NCBI RefSeq assembly: GCF_003932715.1 | Contig: NZ_CP020700.1 | Coordinates: forward strand, 1,254,001-1,318,000 | Reading direction: 5' to 3' | Source of the DNA: Streptomyces tsukubensis | GTDB lineage: Bacteria > Actinomycetota > Actinomycetes > Streptomycetales > Streptomycetaceae | DNA: 64,000 nucleotides | Part shown: in pieces, positions 27,732 to 36,930 of the stretch | How positions within the stretch are numbered: position 1 is the first letter of the stretch | Layout: the number at the start of each line of letters is the position of its first letter | Notes under the pieces: model-generated | Told to the model about the DNA's origin: nothing | What the model saw: the letters and a program-made list of their open reading frames with translations, nothing else | The model's database searches: none | Made by a program: the position numbers and the translations under genes

Positions 27732-28931
27732 CTATCCGGCGCCGCCGCCGCGCGAGGGGCCGCCGCGGGCGAGGCCGAGGCGGGTGCGCAGGCCCGGGCG
27801 GTCGTCGGTGGCGACGGATGCCGCGCCCGCGGTCACCGTCTCGTAGACCGCCAGGATGTCCGCGCCGACCGTGGACCAGTCGAAGCGCCGGACGTGCGCC
27901 AGAGCGCGCTTCCGGAGCGCTGCGCGGCGCTCCGGGTCGCCGAGCAGCCGGATCGCGGCGTCGGCGAGGGAGTCCGGGTCCTCGTTGGCGAACAGCTCCC
28001 CCGCCGCGCCCTGGTCGAGGACCTGCGCGAAGGCGTCGATATCGCTGGCGAGCACCGGGGCGCCCGCCGACATCGCCTCGACCAGGATGATCCCGAAGCT
28101 CTCGCCGCCGGTGTTGGGCGCCACGTACACATCGACGCTGCGCAGCAGTTTCGCCTTGTCCTCGTCGCTGACCATGCCGAGGAACTCGACCCTGGACCGC
28201 AGCTCGGGCGGCAGGGAGGCGACGGCCTCCGCCTCGTCGCCGCGCCCGGCGACCAGCAGCCGGGTGCCGGGGCGGGCCGCCAGGATCTTCGGGAGGGCCT
28301 TCATCAGGACGGGCAGGCCCTTGCGTGGTTCGTCGATCCGGCCGATGAACCCGAGAACCCCGGCGTCCGGTTCGCCCTGCCACTCCTTGCTGGGCTCGGC
28401 GTGTTCGAAGAAGGAGACGTCGACGCCGTTGGGGATGGTGACGGCGTCGCCGCCGAGGTGTTCGACGAGGGTGCGCCGGGCGTACTCGCTGACCGCGATC
28501 CGTGCGCTGATCTTCTCCAGCGCGGGCTGGAGGATCGGATAGGCGGCGATCATCGCGCGGGAGCGCGGGTTGGAGGTGTGGAAGGTCGCCACGATCGGTC
28601 CCTGGGCGGCCCAGCAGGCGAGCAGTCCGAGGGACGGCGAGGTCGGCTCGTGGATGTGGATCACGTCGAAGGTGCCGTCGTGCAGCCAGCGGCGCACCCG
28701 GGCGGCCGACAGGAAGCCGAAGTTGAGCCGGGCGACGGAGCCGTTGTACGGGACGGGGACGGCGCGCCCCGCGGAGACCACATAGGGCGGCAGCGGGGTG
28801 TCGTCGTCGGCGGGGGCGAGGACGGACACCTCGTGACCGAGCCGGATGAGGTGTTCGGCCAGATCACGGATGTGGAACTGGACCCCGCCGGGGACGTCCC
28901 AGGAGTACGGGCAGACGATGCCGATCTTCAT
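27732..28931 (-). CDS. pimA: GT4 glycosyltransferase, phosphatidylinositol mannosyltransferase PimA-like
   Basis: Transfers mannose from GDP-mannose to phosphatidylinositol, the first step of PIM synthesis (399 aa). The N-terminal PYSWDVPGGVQFHIRDLAEHL, the HIHEPTSPSLGLL region and the GT4 sugar-nucleotide motif in APNTGGESFGIILVEAMSAG are clear. ATG at 28931 overlaps the upstream acyltransferase stop (ATGA). The order pgsA-acyltransferase-pimA matches mycobacteria. Confidence 0.92.
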   Translation of the reverse strand: MKIGIVCPYSWDVPGGVQFHIRDLAEHLIRLGHEVSVLAPADDDTPLPPYVVSAGRAVPVPYNGSVARLNFGFLSAARVRRWLHDGTFDVIHIHEPTSPSLGLLACWAAQGPIVATFHTSNPRSRAMIAAYPILQPALEKISARIAVSEYARRTLVEHLGGDAVTIPNGVDVSFFEHAEPSKEWQGEPDAGVLGFIGRIDEPRKGLPVLMKALPKILAARPGTRLLVAGRGDEAEAVASLPPELRSRVEFLGMVSDEDKAKLLRSVDVYVAPNTGGESFGIILVEAMSAGAPVLASDIDAFAQVLDQGAAGELFANEDPDSLADAAIRLLGDPERRAALRKRALAHVRRFDWSTVGADILAVYETVTAGAASVATDDRPGLRTRLGLARGGPSRGGGAG

Positions 28932-30130
28932 GCGGCACCCCCGTTCCGCGCGTCGGCGGACTTCGCCGCGGCGCCGGTCCCCGGCGGCACGCCCCCGGCG
29001 CCATCGGGCGCTCCGGGCGCTCCGGGCTCGCGCTCCGCCGGGGCCGTATCCGGGCTGTCGGCCCGCGCGGCACCGTCGGGCGCCGGGGTCCTTGCGGGCC
29101 CACCGGCCCGTGACTCCCCCGCAGCCGTACCGGAATCGTCCGATCCGCCGGGGCCGCCGGGCGCCGGGGTGCCGCCGGGTCCGCCGGTGCCGGGCTCCGA
29201 TTCCCGGCCGGAGCGCGGCTCCCGCGGCTCCAGATCGGCGAGCCACAGCCGCTGGAGCATGTGCCAGTCCTCCGGATGTTCGGCGATCCCCGCGGCGTAG
29301 ACGTCCGCGAGCGCCTGGGTCATGGCGGCCGTCTTCTCGGCGCGGGTGCCCGAGGCGGGCACCTCGACCGGGGGATGGACGCGGCCCCGCATGGCATCGC
29401 CTTCGTACCAGAGGGTCACCGGCAGCAGCAGTGCCCCGGTGTGCTGGGCGAGGAGCGCGGGGCCCGCGGGCATCCGGGCGGTCTCGCCGAAGTAGTCGAC
29501 GTCGACGCCGGACGACGACAGGTCGCGGTCGGCGACGAGGGCGACCAGACCGCCGTCCCGCAGCCGCCGGGCGAGGGTGCCGAAGGCGGAGCCGCCCGCG
29601 TGCGGGAGGACCTCCATCCCGAGGCTCTCGCGGTAGGCCACGAAGCGGTCGTACAGGGACTCGGGCTTCAGCCGCTCGGCGACCGTGGTGAAGGGGGTTT
29701 CGAGGACCCGGGTGACCCAGACGCCCGCCAGGTCCCAGTTCGCCAGGTGCGGCAGGGCGAGGATCACGCCGCGGTCGGAGGCGATGCCGTCGGTCAGCCG
29801 CTCGACGTCGTGGATGACGACGCTGTCGCGCACCTTCCGGGTGCTCCAGGCGGGCAGCCGGAAGGATTCCATCCAGTAGCGCATGTACGAGCGCATGCCG
29901 GCCTTCGACAGTTCGGCGAGCCGCTCGGGCCCGGCACCGGGCACCACGCGCGCCAGATTGGCCTCCAGCCGCAGGACCCCGGCGCCGCGGCGCCGCCACG
30001 CGGTGTCGGCGATGCTGCGGCCCAGCCGGACCGCCACCGGTTCCGGCAGCTTCTTGACCGCCGCCCAGCCGAATCCGTACATCCCGTCGACGAACCGCTC
30101 GCGGGCGGTCACCGGCGCACTCCCGGTCAT
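28928..30130 (-). CDS. Phosphatidylinositol mannoside acyltransferase (LpxL/HtrB-like)
   Basis: Acylates the PIM mannose, by analogy with mycobacterial PatA (400 aa). The fold's signature motif is in ALPHLANWDLAGVW (HX4D), with a later acidic motif in VALVADRDLSSSGVDVDYFG. The last 110 residues or so (after WLADLEPREPRSG) are a Gly/Pro/Ala/Glu-rich disordered tail that is not part of the family. ATG at 30130 overlaps the pgsA stop by 4 bp. Confidence 0.88.
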   Translation of the reverse strand: MTGSAPVTARERFVDGMYGFGWAAVKKLPEPVAVRLGRSIADTAWRRRGAGVLRLEANLARVVPGAGPERLAELSKAGMRSYMRYWMESFRLPAWSTRKVRDSVVIHDVERLTDGIASDRGVILALPHLANWDLAGVWVTRVLETPFTTVAERLKPESLYDRFVAYRESLGMEVLPHAGGSAFGTLARRLRDGGLVALVADRDLSSSGVDVDYFGETARMPAGPALLAQHTGALLLPVTLWYEGDAMRGRVHPPVEVPASGTRAEKTAAMTQALADVYAAGIAEHPEDWHMLQRLWLADLEPREPRSGRESEPGTGGPGGTPAPGGPGGSDDSGTAAGESRAGGPARTPAPDGAARADSPDTAPAEREPGAPGAPDGAGGVPPGTGAAAKSADARNGGAA

Positions 30131-30825
30131 GCCGCCCCGGCCCCGCTGGGCCGGCCCCCCGAACCCGCAGTACCCCCCGAACCTGCCGACCCCGCAGCGT
30201 CCGCCTCGGCGGCCTCCCGGCGGACGGTCACAACGCGCTGGCCGAGGGTGACCGCGCTGCCCGCGGCGACGATCCACAGGGCGATCGGAAGCAGGATCTC
30301 GACGCCCGGCACCCCGAAGGCGGCCAGTCCGGAGAGTCCGGCGGCCACCAGGGAGATCACCAGTCGCTCGGCCCGCTCGACCAGCCCGTTCACGGCGACG
30401 GGCAGTCCGATGGCCTCGCCGCGGGCCTTGGTGTACGACACCACCTGTCCGCTGGCGAGGCAGAAGATCGCCACGGCGCACAGGATGTTGTCGTCGCCCT
30501 TGCCCGCGTACCAGAGCGCCAGACCACCGAAGATCGCGCTGTCGGCGACCCGGTCCAGCGTGGAGTCGAGGAAGGCGCCCCAGCGGCTGGAGATCCCCGC
30601 CTGGCGGGCCATATTGCCGTCGACCAGGTCGGAGAAGACGAAGAGGGTGATGACGATCGTGCCCCAGAAGAACTCCCCGCGCGGGAAGAAGACCAGCGCA
30701 CCCGCGACGACTCCGGCCGTACCGATGAGGGTGACGGCGTCGGGGCTCACGCCTCGACGGAGGAGAAACGCGGCGAACGGTGTGAGGACACGCGTGAAGA
30801 ATGCACGCGCGTACTTGTTCAGCAT
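30127..30825 (-). CDS. pgsA: CDP-alcohol phosphatidyltransferase (phosphatidylinositol phosphate synthase)
   Basis: Joins CDP-diacylglycerol to an inositol phosphate to begin phosphatidylinositol synthesis (232 aa). The catalytic motif D-x2-DG-x2-AR-x8-G-x3-D-x3-D is visible in DLVDGNMARQ followed by GAFLDSTLDR. Several membrane helices are present, with a Gly/Ser/Ala tail. The ATG at 30825 is preceded by GGAAGG. Confidence 0.93.
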   Translation of the reverse strand: MLNKYARAFFTRVLTPFAAFLLRRGVSPDAVTLIGTAGVVAGALVFFPRGEFFWGTIVITLFVFSDLVDGNMARQAGISSRWGAFLDSTLDRVADSAIFGGLALWYAGKGDDNILCAVAIFCLASGQVVSYTKARGEAIGLPVAVNGLVERAERLVISLVAAGLSGLAAFGVPGVEILLPIALWIVAAGSAVTLGQRVVTVRREAAEADAAGSAGSGGTAGSGGRPSGAGAA

Positions 30826-31264
30826 GGCCTTCCCGAGGTTCGGTTCCGCCGTGCGGCCCCGACGGCCACCGGCTGGCCCATCGTAGCCACGACGGGCGCG
30901 TCCCACCGGCCGGGCACCCGACTCGGCCCGCCCCGGACGGTTCCGCACGGCCTGCGGCGGCCGTGCGGAGAGGGTCGTACGGCACCGGCCGTGCGGCGGC
31001 CGCCGGCATCACAATCCGCCATCGTCGCCCGCGCCCGGTGCGGTGCCGTGCGCGACGTATGGACGCCTCTCTGCGTCGGTGGAAAGCTCGAAGGACGACT
31101 GCGGGCACCGACGGAGCGGCCCCCACCCCCCTTCGCCCCCTCTCCGGCCCCCGTTTCCCGCCACGCCCGCGGCCCGGCACCTCCACTCTTCCCCGCGCGC
31201 CGGCCGGAACGCGAACGGCCCCGGCGCACCGATCCGGATCCGTATCGACCGGGAGGCAGGAATC
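30826..31264. other. Divergent intergenic region between pgsA and the EF-G-like gene
   Basis: No gene is supportable. It should contain both promoters. A 10-bp inverted repeat CCGCACGGCC (30943-30952) pairs with 30959-30968, and the arm sequence GGCCGTGCGG recurs at 30978-30987, so two alternative hairpins are possible. I see no convincing -35/-10 pair. Confidence 0.45.
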
Positions 31265-33481
31265 ATGGGCGACAAGGCGAACGCACACCCCGGAGCCGCC
31301 GGCAGGGCTACAGCGGCCGACCGGCCCGCATCCGTACGGAATGTGGTGCTGGTCGGCCACAGCGGTTCAGGCAAGACCACCCTCGTGGAGGCCCTGGCCC
31401 TCACCGCGGGCGCGGTGAACCGGGCGGGCCGGGTCGAGGACGGCGGCACGATCTCCGACTACGACGAGATCGAACACCGCCAGCAGCGCTCCGTACAGCT
31501 CTCCCTCGTCCCGCTCGACTGGGACGGCTACAAGATCAACCTGCTGGACACCCCCGGGTACGCCGATTTCGTCGGCGAGCTGCGGGCCGGGCTGCGGGCG
31601 GCCGACGCGGCGCTGTTCGTGGTCTCGGCCGCCCAGGAGCCGGACGCCATCGGCGGGGCCACCCGGGCCGTCTGGGACGAGTGCGCGGCGGTCGGCATGC
31701 CGCGGGCGATCGTCGTCACGCATCTGGAGACCGCCCGGGCGGGGTACGAACAGCTCACCGCGGTCCTCGCGGAGCTGTTCGGCGGCGACGACCCCGATGC
31801 CGTACTGCCCCTCTATCTGCCGCAGTACGGGGAGCCGGGCCCCGACGGGCACACCCCGACCACCGGTCTGGTCGGGCTGCTGACCCGGAAGATCTACGAC
31901 TACTCGGGCGGGCAGCGCGAGGAGACCCCGCCCGACCCGGAGCAGGAGCCGTTCATCGAGCAGGCCCGCAACCGGCTGATCGAGGGGATCATCGCCGAAA
32001 GCGAGGACGAGAGCCTGATGGACCGCTATCTCGGCGGGGAGGACATCGACGTCAAGACCCTCGTCGACGATCTGGAGAAGGCGGTCGCCCGCGGTACCTT
32101 CCACCCGGTGCTGGCCGCGGCGCCCGCGGCCGACGGCGCCCGGCAGGGCCTCGGCACGGTGGAGCTCCTGGAGCTGATCACCCGGGGCTTCCCGACCCCG
32201 CTGGAGGCCGAGTGTCCGCAGGTGACGTCCCCGCAGGGCGCGGCCCGTCCCCGCCCGGCCTGCGACCCGGACGGACCGCTGGTCGCCGAGGTGGTGAAGA
32301 CGTCGTCGGATCCTTACGTGGGCCGGATCTCCCTGGTCCGGGTCTTCTCCGGCACCCTGCGCCCCGACGAGACGGTCCATGTGTCGGGCCACGGCCCGGC
32401 CGAACGGGGCCATGAACCGCCGGAGCTGCACGAGGCCGACGAACGGGTCGGCGCCCTCTCCGTACCCTTCGGCAAACAGCAGCGGCCGCTGCCCCGGGTG
32501 ATCGCCGGTGATCTGGCCTGCGTCGCCAAACTGGGGCGGGCCGGAACCGGCGACACGCTCTCAGCCAAGGACGATCCGCTGCTGATGGAGCCGTGGCAGA
32601 TGCCGGACCCGCTGCTTCCGCTGGCGGTGCGGGCCCATAGCAAGGCGGACGAGGACAAGCTCTCGCACGGGCTGAACCGGCTGGTCGCCGAGGATCCCGC
32701 GATGCGTCTCGAACAGAATCCGGACACCCGTCAGGTGGTGCTGTGGTGTCTGGGCGAGGCCCATGCGGATGTGGCGCTGGAGCGGCTGCGCACCCGGTAC
32801 GGCGTCGAGGTGGACGTGATTCCCCACCAGGTGGCGCTGCGGGAGACCTTCGGCGGCGCGGCTTCGGGCCGGGGCCGCCATGTGAAGCAGTCCGGCGGTC
32901 ACGGCCAGTACGCGATCTGCGAGATCGACGTCGAGCCGCTGCCCCCCGGATCCGGAATCGAGTTCGTCGACAAGGTCGTGGGCGGTGCGGTCCCCCGCCA
33001 GTTCATCCCCTCCGTCGAGAAGGGGGTAAGGGCCCAGGCGGCGCGCGGGGTGACCGCCGGATATCCGCTGGTCGACATCCGGGTCACCCTCAGGGACGGC
33101 AAGGCGCACTCGGTGGACTCCTCGGACGCCGCCTTCCAGACCGCGGGCGCCCTCGCCCTGCGGGAGGCGGCCGCGGAGACGCCGATCCACCTGCTGGAGC
33201 CGGTGGCCGAGATCCGGGTACTGGTTTCGGACGAATACGTCGGCCCCGTGATGAGCGATCTGTCGGGGCGGCGGGGACGGGTCGTGGGCACCGAGCAGTC
33301 CGCGGGCTCCCGGACCCTGGTACGGGCCGAGGTGCCCGAGATCGAAATCGGGCGGTACGCGGTCGATCTGCGGTCCATCTCGCACGGCACGGGCCGGTTC
33401 AGCCGGGCGTACGCCCGGCACGAGGCGATGCCGCAGCAGGTGGCCGACCGGCTGCGGCAGGAGAGCAACGGCGGCGCGTAG
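31265..33481 (+). CDS. Elongation factor G-like protein (EF-G2) with degenerate G4 motif
   Basis: Translational-GTPase homologue (738 aa) with all EF-G domains. The P-loop GHSGSGKT is at 31-38 and the switch-II DTPGYADFV at 95-103, where EF-G normally has DTPGH. At the G4 position, where NKxD gives guanine specificity, it has THLE (152-155). Domains II-V follow, with the EF-G-like FGGAASGRGRHVKQSGGHGQYA at about 530. The ATG at 31265 has GGAGG 8 nt upstream; the frame is open further upstream but with low-quality coding. Whether it binds or hydrolyses GTP is doubtful. Distinct from the essential fusA. Confidence 0.9.
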   Translation: MGDKANAHPGAAGRATAADRPASVRNVVLVGHSGSGKTTLVEALALTAGAVNRAGRVEDGGTISDYDEIEHRQQRSVQLSLVPLDWDGYKINLLDTPGYADFVGELRAGLRAADAALFVVSAAQEPDAIGGATRAVWDECAAVGMPRAIVVTHLETARAGYEQLTAVLAELFGGDDPDAVLPLYLPQYGEPGPDGHTPTTGLVGLLTRKIYDYSGGQREETPPDPEQEPFIEQARNRLIEGIIAESEDESLMDRYLGGEDIDVKTLVDDLEKAVARGTFHPVLAAAPAADGARQGLGTVELLELITRGFPTPLEAECPQVTSPQGAARPRPACDPDGPLVAEVVKTSSDPYVGRISLVRVFSGTLRPDETVHVSGHGPAERGHEPPELHEADERVGALSVPFGKQQRPLPRVIAGDLACVAKLGRAGTGDTLSAKDDPLLMEPWQMPDPLLPLAVRAHSKADEDKLSHGLNRLVAEDPAMRLEQNPDTRQVVLWCLGEAHADVALERLRTRYGVEVDVIPHQVALRETFGGAASGRGRHVKQSGGHGQYAICEIDVEPLPPGSGIEFVDKVVGGAVPRQFIPSVEKGVRAQAARGVTAGYPLVDIRVTLRDGKAHSVDSSDAAFQTAGALALREAAAETPIHLLEPVAEIRVLVSDEYVGPVMSDLSGRRGRVVGTEQSAGSRTLVRAEVPEIEIGRYAVDLRSISHGTGRFSRAYARHEAMPQQVADRLRQESNGGA

Positions 33482-33758
33482 CGCGGGCGCTCCGGCCTGC
33501 CGTCCCCACCGGAACGGGGCGGGGACGGCAGGCCGGACGGCGTACGGAAGGGCAGCGGGGAAGGCACCGGGCGGCCGGCCGGCTGCCGGGCGGACCCGGC
33601 GGCGGCTCCGGCGGACGGTTCCGGCCGATTCCGCGCTCCCGTGACGAAGCGCCTACGCCCCGGATACGCTGAGGTGCCCAGTTCAGCAGGTGTGCGGAGC
33701 AGGGCAGTTGGGAATGAGCCGCGGCAGGCGGCGGCGACCGGGGCGATGGGGGCGGCAA

Positions 33759-35411
33759 GTGGCGGACGGATTCGACTTCAGTCCCGGGGCTCAGGTCCCG
33801 ATCCAGGGCTCGGCGGGCCAGACGGCCGCGACCAGCGCCCTGGCCTCGGCGGCGTACCGCGACAGCCCGGTCGAGCAGATCCTCGACGCCAACAACGAAT
33901 GGCACAAGTCCGATGTGAAGAAGGGGAAGTTCTCCCTCTTCGAGCCCAATCTCGGCGAGGCGTTCTGCCGGGCGGTGCAGGCACGCACGCTCGGCGGTGC
34001 GCGCGGTCCGCTGATCCAGTCCTTCGGCACCGACGCCCGGATGATCGTCGAGCACTGTCTGGCCGCCAGCGGGCTGCGCAAGGAGCGCGATGTCAAGCTG
34101 ACGGTGATCACAGCCGTCTGCGGACTGCTGTTCCTGCCCGGGATGCTGCTGTGGATGGGTGTCTTCCAGCTCCGCCGTACGCTGGCCGGTTCCCAGGACA
34201 AGAAGGCCGGAGCGTTCGGCACGGCCCTGCTCGTCGCCATCGCCGCGGTCGCCGTGATCTTCCTGGTCAAACTGCCGTTCGCCGGATTCCTCGGCTACTA
34301 CGTCCGCGGAATGATCATCGCTCCGGTGGTCGGCTGGTTCCTGGCCAAGCGGATCTGCGAGAAGTCCGCGGTCGATATGAGGTCCCGCTGGGACGGCCTG
34401 CTGTCGGGCGGCGGAATCGCGGCGAAGGTACCGGAGGCGGTGCCCGGGAACCCCAACGAGAAGGGGCGCGAGGAGCTGCGCCAGGGGCTGGAGAAGCTCT
34501 CCGCCGAGCAGCTCGCCAACTCGGTCTTCTACGCGGGCCCCAAGGGCATACTGGGCATGGGCACCCGCTGGGGCAGCTGGCAGATGGCCGAGGAACTGGT
34601 CTCCCGGGATCCGGCCAAGGAGATCAACCAGTTCCGTAGCTGGGACGTGATACGGGCGATCCACGACAAGCTGAAGCTGCTGGAGCGCGGCCCGCTGAAC
34701 TCGGGTGGTTTCCCGACCCCTTCGGTCAAGCACTGGATCGTTTCGCCGGTCGCCGAAGGCGCGGGCGGAGTGTCCCGCCCCGAGGGCCAGGAAGTGGAAG
34801 CCTTCCAGGTCAAACCGCACGAGATACAGCGGATCTGCAACCACCAGCAGTTCAGCGGGGGCAACCGGCACTATCTCGGAGTGCAGTTCGTGCTCTGGGA
34901 CGGCCAGCTCGTGATCACCATGATGATCAACGTCACGGTGCTCCACGAGACGCTGCGCGTCGAGGTGACCGGCCATGCGCTGGGCCCGGTCCACGGACTG
35001 TTCACCACCAAGTCGTCGCCCAAGACGAAGACCGTGAACAAGACGATCCGCTTCTGGGAGACCCGCGATATCGTGCTGCCGCTGGTGGAGGCGAAGGAAG
35101 TGGTCCGGCTCGCGGTCCGGGCGCCCTTCACCTGGTATCCGCCGCTGCTGGACTTCCTCGGCGGCAAGCTGGCGCTGCCCGAGCCGTTCGGACTGCGGCA
35201 CGCCTGGGCGGAGCAGCCCTGGCGGCACCGGTTCATGGCCGACGACGCGATGCGCGCCGCGACCCCGGTACTGCGGGTCGCCCATGCGGCGGCGCTGAGG
35301 GTGCTGGAGGAGAACGGCGTGGACACCGACCGCTTCGCCGGCCGCTCCATGGCGGTCAGCGGCGCGGTCCAGGACCCGTCACCGCGGAAGGCCGACCTGT
35401 ACGACGCGTGA
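33759..35411 (+). CDS. Conserved membrane protein of unknown function
   Basis: I do not recognise a family. The protein (550 aa from the GTG at 33759; an ATG at 33714 or GTG at 33690 would add basic residues) has two hydrophobic blocks at about 120-145 (LTVITAVCGLLFLPGMLLWM) and 162-200 (ALLVAIAAVAVIFLVK, IIAPVVGWFLA), and a large C-terminal soluble domain with a mixed beta-rich character (HYLGVQFVLWDGQLVITMMIN). The upstream start site is weak (GGGGGCGG), so the N-terminus is uncertain. Codon use is normal for the window. Confidence 0.75.
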   Translation: MADGFDFSPGAQVPIQGSAGQTAATSALASAAYRDSPVEQILDANNEWHKSDVKKGKFSLFEPNLGEAFCRAVQARTLGGARGPLIQSFGTDARMIVEHCLAASGLRKERDVKLTVITAVCGLLFLPGMLLWMGVFQLRRTLAGSQDKKAGAFGTALLVAIAAVAVIFLVKLPFAGFLGYYVRGMIIAPVVGWFLAKRICEKSAVDMRSRWDGLLSGGGIAAKVPEAVPGNPNEKGREELRQGLEKLSAEQLANSVFYAGPKGILGMGTRWGSWQMAEELVSRDPAKEINQFRSWDVIRAIHDKLKLLERGPLNSGGFPTPSVKHWIVSPVAEGAGGVSRPEGQEVEAFQVKPHEIQRICNHQQFSGGNRHYLGVQFVLWDGQLVITMMINVTVLHETLRVEVTGHALGPVHGLFTTKSSPKTKTVNKTIRFWETRDIVLPLVEAKEVVRLAVRAPFTWYPPLLDFLGGKLALPEPFGLRHAWAEQPWRHRFMADDAMRAATPVLRVAHAAALRVLEENGVDTDRFAGRSMAVSGAVQDPSPRKADLYDA

Positions 35412-35499
35412 TACGGCTTCGAGGGGGCGCGCCGGGTTGCCCGGCGCGCCCCTTCGGCTCACTCGCCGCCCTCGGTGCCGCGGCACCGGGTGCGTGGGC

Positions 35500-36057
35500 T
35501 CAGGCGGGCCAGGCGGCGGCGAGCATCGCGCGGGTGTCCGCGAGGAGCTGCGGCAGCACCTTCGTATGCCCGACGACGGGCATGAAGTTGGTGTCGCCGC
35601 CCCACCGCGGCACGATGTGCTGGTGAAGATGGGCCGCGATCCCCGCACCGGCCTCCACGCCCTGATTCATCCCGATGTTGAAACCGTGCGCGCCGGACGC
35701 GGCCCGCAGCGCGGTCATCGCGTGCTTGGTGAGGAGCGCCAGCTCCGCCGTCTCGGCCTCGTCGAGGTCGGTGTAGTCGGCGACGTGCCGGAACGGCACC
35801 ACCATCAGGTGCCCGCCGTTGTACGGATAGAGGTTCAGCACCGCGTAGACCGCCGAACCGCGGGCGATGATCAGCCCGTCCTCATCGGATTTGCCGGGAA
35901 GATCGCAGAACGGGCAGCCGTCGCCCGCTTCGGGCCCGCTCGGCTTGTTCTCGCCCTGGATGTACGCCATCCGGTGCGGCGTCCACAAGCGCTGGAACGC
36001 GTCCGGCGTCCCCACCCCGATCTGCTGTTCCGGCTCGTTCGTCATGCTGTGCAGCAT
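35500..36057 (-). CDS. HIT-family hydrolase
   Basis: Histidine-triad nucleotide hydrolase of 185 aa, probably AP4A phosphorylase-like. The triad is in AHLHQHIVPRW. A zinc-type pair is in CPFCDLP near residue 45, and LNLYPYNGGHLMVVPFRHVADY is the conserved core. The ATG at 36057 gives the usual N-terminus; no ribosome site precedes it, so the transcript may be leaderless. In mycobacteria the same gene sits between thrS and pgsA; here two genes intervene. Confidence 0.93.
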   Translation of the reverse strand: MLHSMTNEPEQQIGVGTPDAFQRLWTPHRMAYIQGENKPSGPEAGDGCPFCDLPGKSDEDGLIIARGSAVYAVLNLYPYNGGHLMVVPFRHVADYTDLDEAETAELALLTKHAMTALRAASGAHGFNIGMNQGVEAGAGIAAHLHQHIVPRWGGDTNFMPVVGHTKVLPQLLADTRAMLAAAWPA

Positions 36058-36122
36058 ATGGCGTGGCCGGTGCGCCGCGTGTCGCCGGGGGCGGTCCCCG
36101 CGGTCTTGGCGATGCTGGTGCG

Positions 36123-36902
36123 GTGAACCCCCCGAGGACCTCAGGCCGCGACGGCGATCCCCCCGAGAATGACCCGAACGGCGCGAACAGCGCGAACGGC
36201 ACAGACGGCACGGACAGCGATCAGGCCGCGGACCGTGAGGACCGGATGTGGCGCTGGCGCCGCCGGACCGAGGTCCCGCTCTTCGTCGCATCGACGGTGT
36301 TCCTCGGCTGCTACGCGGTACGGATCCTCGACGACGATCTCCCGCAGGGCTGGCGGGACGCCCTGCTCGCGGTCACGTACACGACTTGGGCGATGTTCGT
36401 GGCCGACTTCGCGGTCCGCTGGCGGATCAGCGGCCGCGGCCTCTCCTTCGTCCGGACGCACCTGCTGGACGCGATCGTGGTGGTGCTGCCGCTGCTCCGT
36501 CCGCTGCGGATCGTGGAGATCTACGATTCGGTCCAGCACCGCCACGAGCACGCCCGGCTCTCCCTCTATGCGCGGGTGATGTCGTACGCGAGCATGACGG
36601 CCGTGCTGCTCGGCTTCGCGGGCGCGCTCACCGTGTACGCGGCCGAACGCGGCGCCCCGGGGGCCACCATCAGGACCTTCGGGGACTCGGTGTGGTGGGC
36701 CTGCTCCACACTGACCACGGTGGGGTACGGGGATGTGACCCCGGTGACTCCGGAGGGCCGGACGGTGGCGACGTTCATGATGGCCGGGGGGCTGGCGCTG
36801 CTGGGCGCGGTGACGGGCTCGTTCTCGTCCTGGCTGATCCAGAGGTTCGCGCTCGACGAGGACAGAAGGCCCCCGGGGGGACTCCCCGGGGGCCTCGGCT
36901 GA
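36123..36902 (+). CDS. Potassium channel with four-helix sensor-like domain
   Basis: Ion channel of 259 aa from the GTG at 36123. The selectivity filter TVGYGDVTP is clear, preceded by a pore helix (FGDSVWWACSTLTT) and followed by the last membrane helix. Four helices upstream resemble a voltage-sensor domain but with few positive charges on the fourth (LLRPLRIVEIYDSV). The N-terminus is a polar Asn/Asp/Gly-rich tail. A start at 36063 would run into the HIT promoter and is less likely. The last codons (PPGGLPGGLG) are part of a terminator hairpin. Confidence 0.88.
   Translation: MNPPRTSGRDGDPPENDPNGANSANGTDGTDSDQAADREDRMWRWRRRTEVPLFVASTVFLGCYAVRILDDDLPQGWRDALLAVTYTTWAMFVADFAVRWRISGRGLSFVRTHLLDAIVVVLPLLRPLRIVEIYDSVQHRHEHARLSLYARVMSYASMTAVLLGFAGALTVYAAERGAPGATIRTFGDSVWWACSTLTTVGYGDVTPVTPEGRTVATFMMAGGLALLGAVTGSFSSWLIQRFALDEDRRPPGGLPGGLG
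36867..36895. terminator. Bidirectional hairpin at the end of the channel gene
   Basis: Perfect 12-bp inverted repeat AGGCCCCCGGGG (36867-36878) and complement (36884-36895), lying inside the last codons of the channel gene and 35 bp from the convergent thrS stop. It could end both transcripts. Confidence 0.7.
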
Positions 36903-36930
36903 GCGGAGCGCGCGCGGCCGCGCGGCCGGA

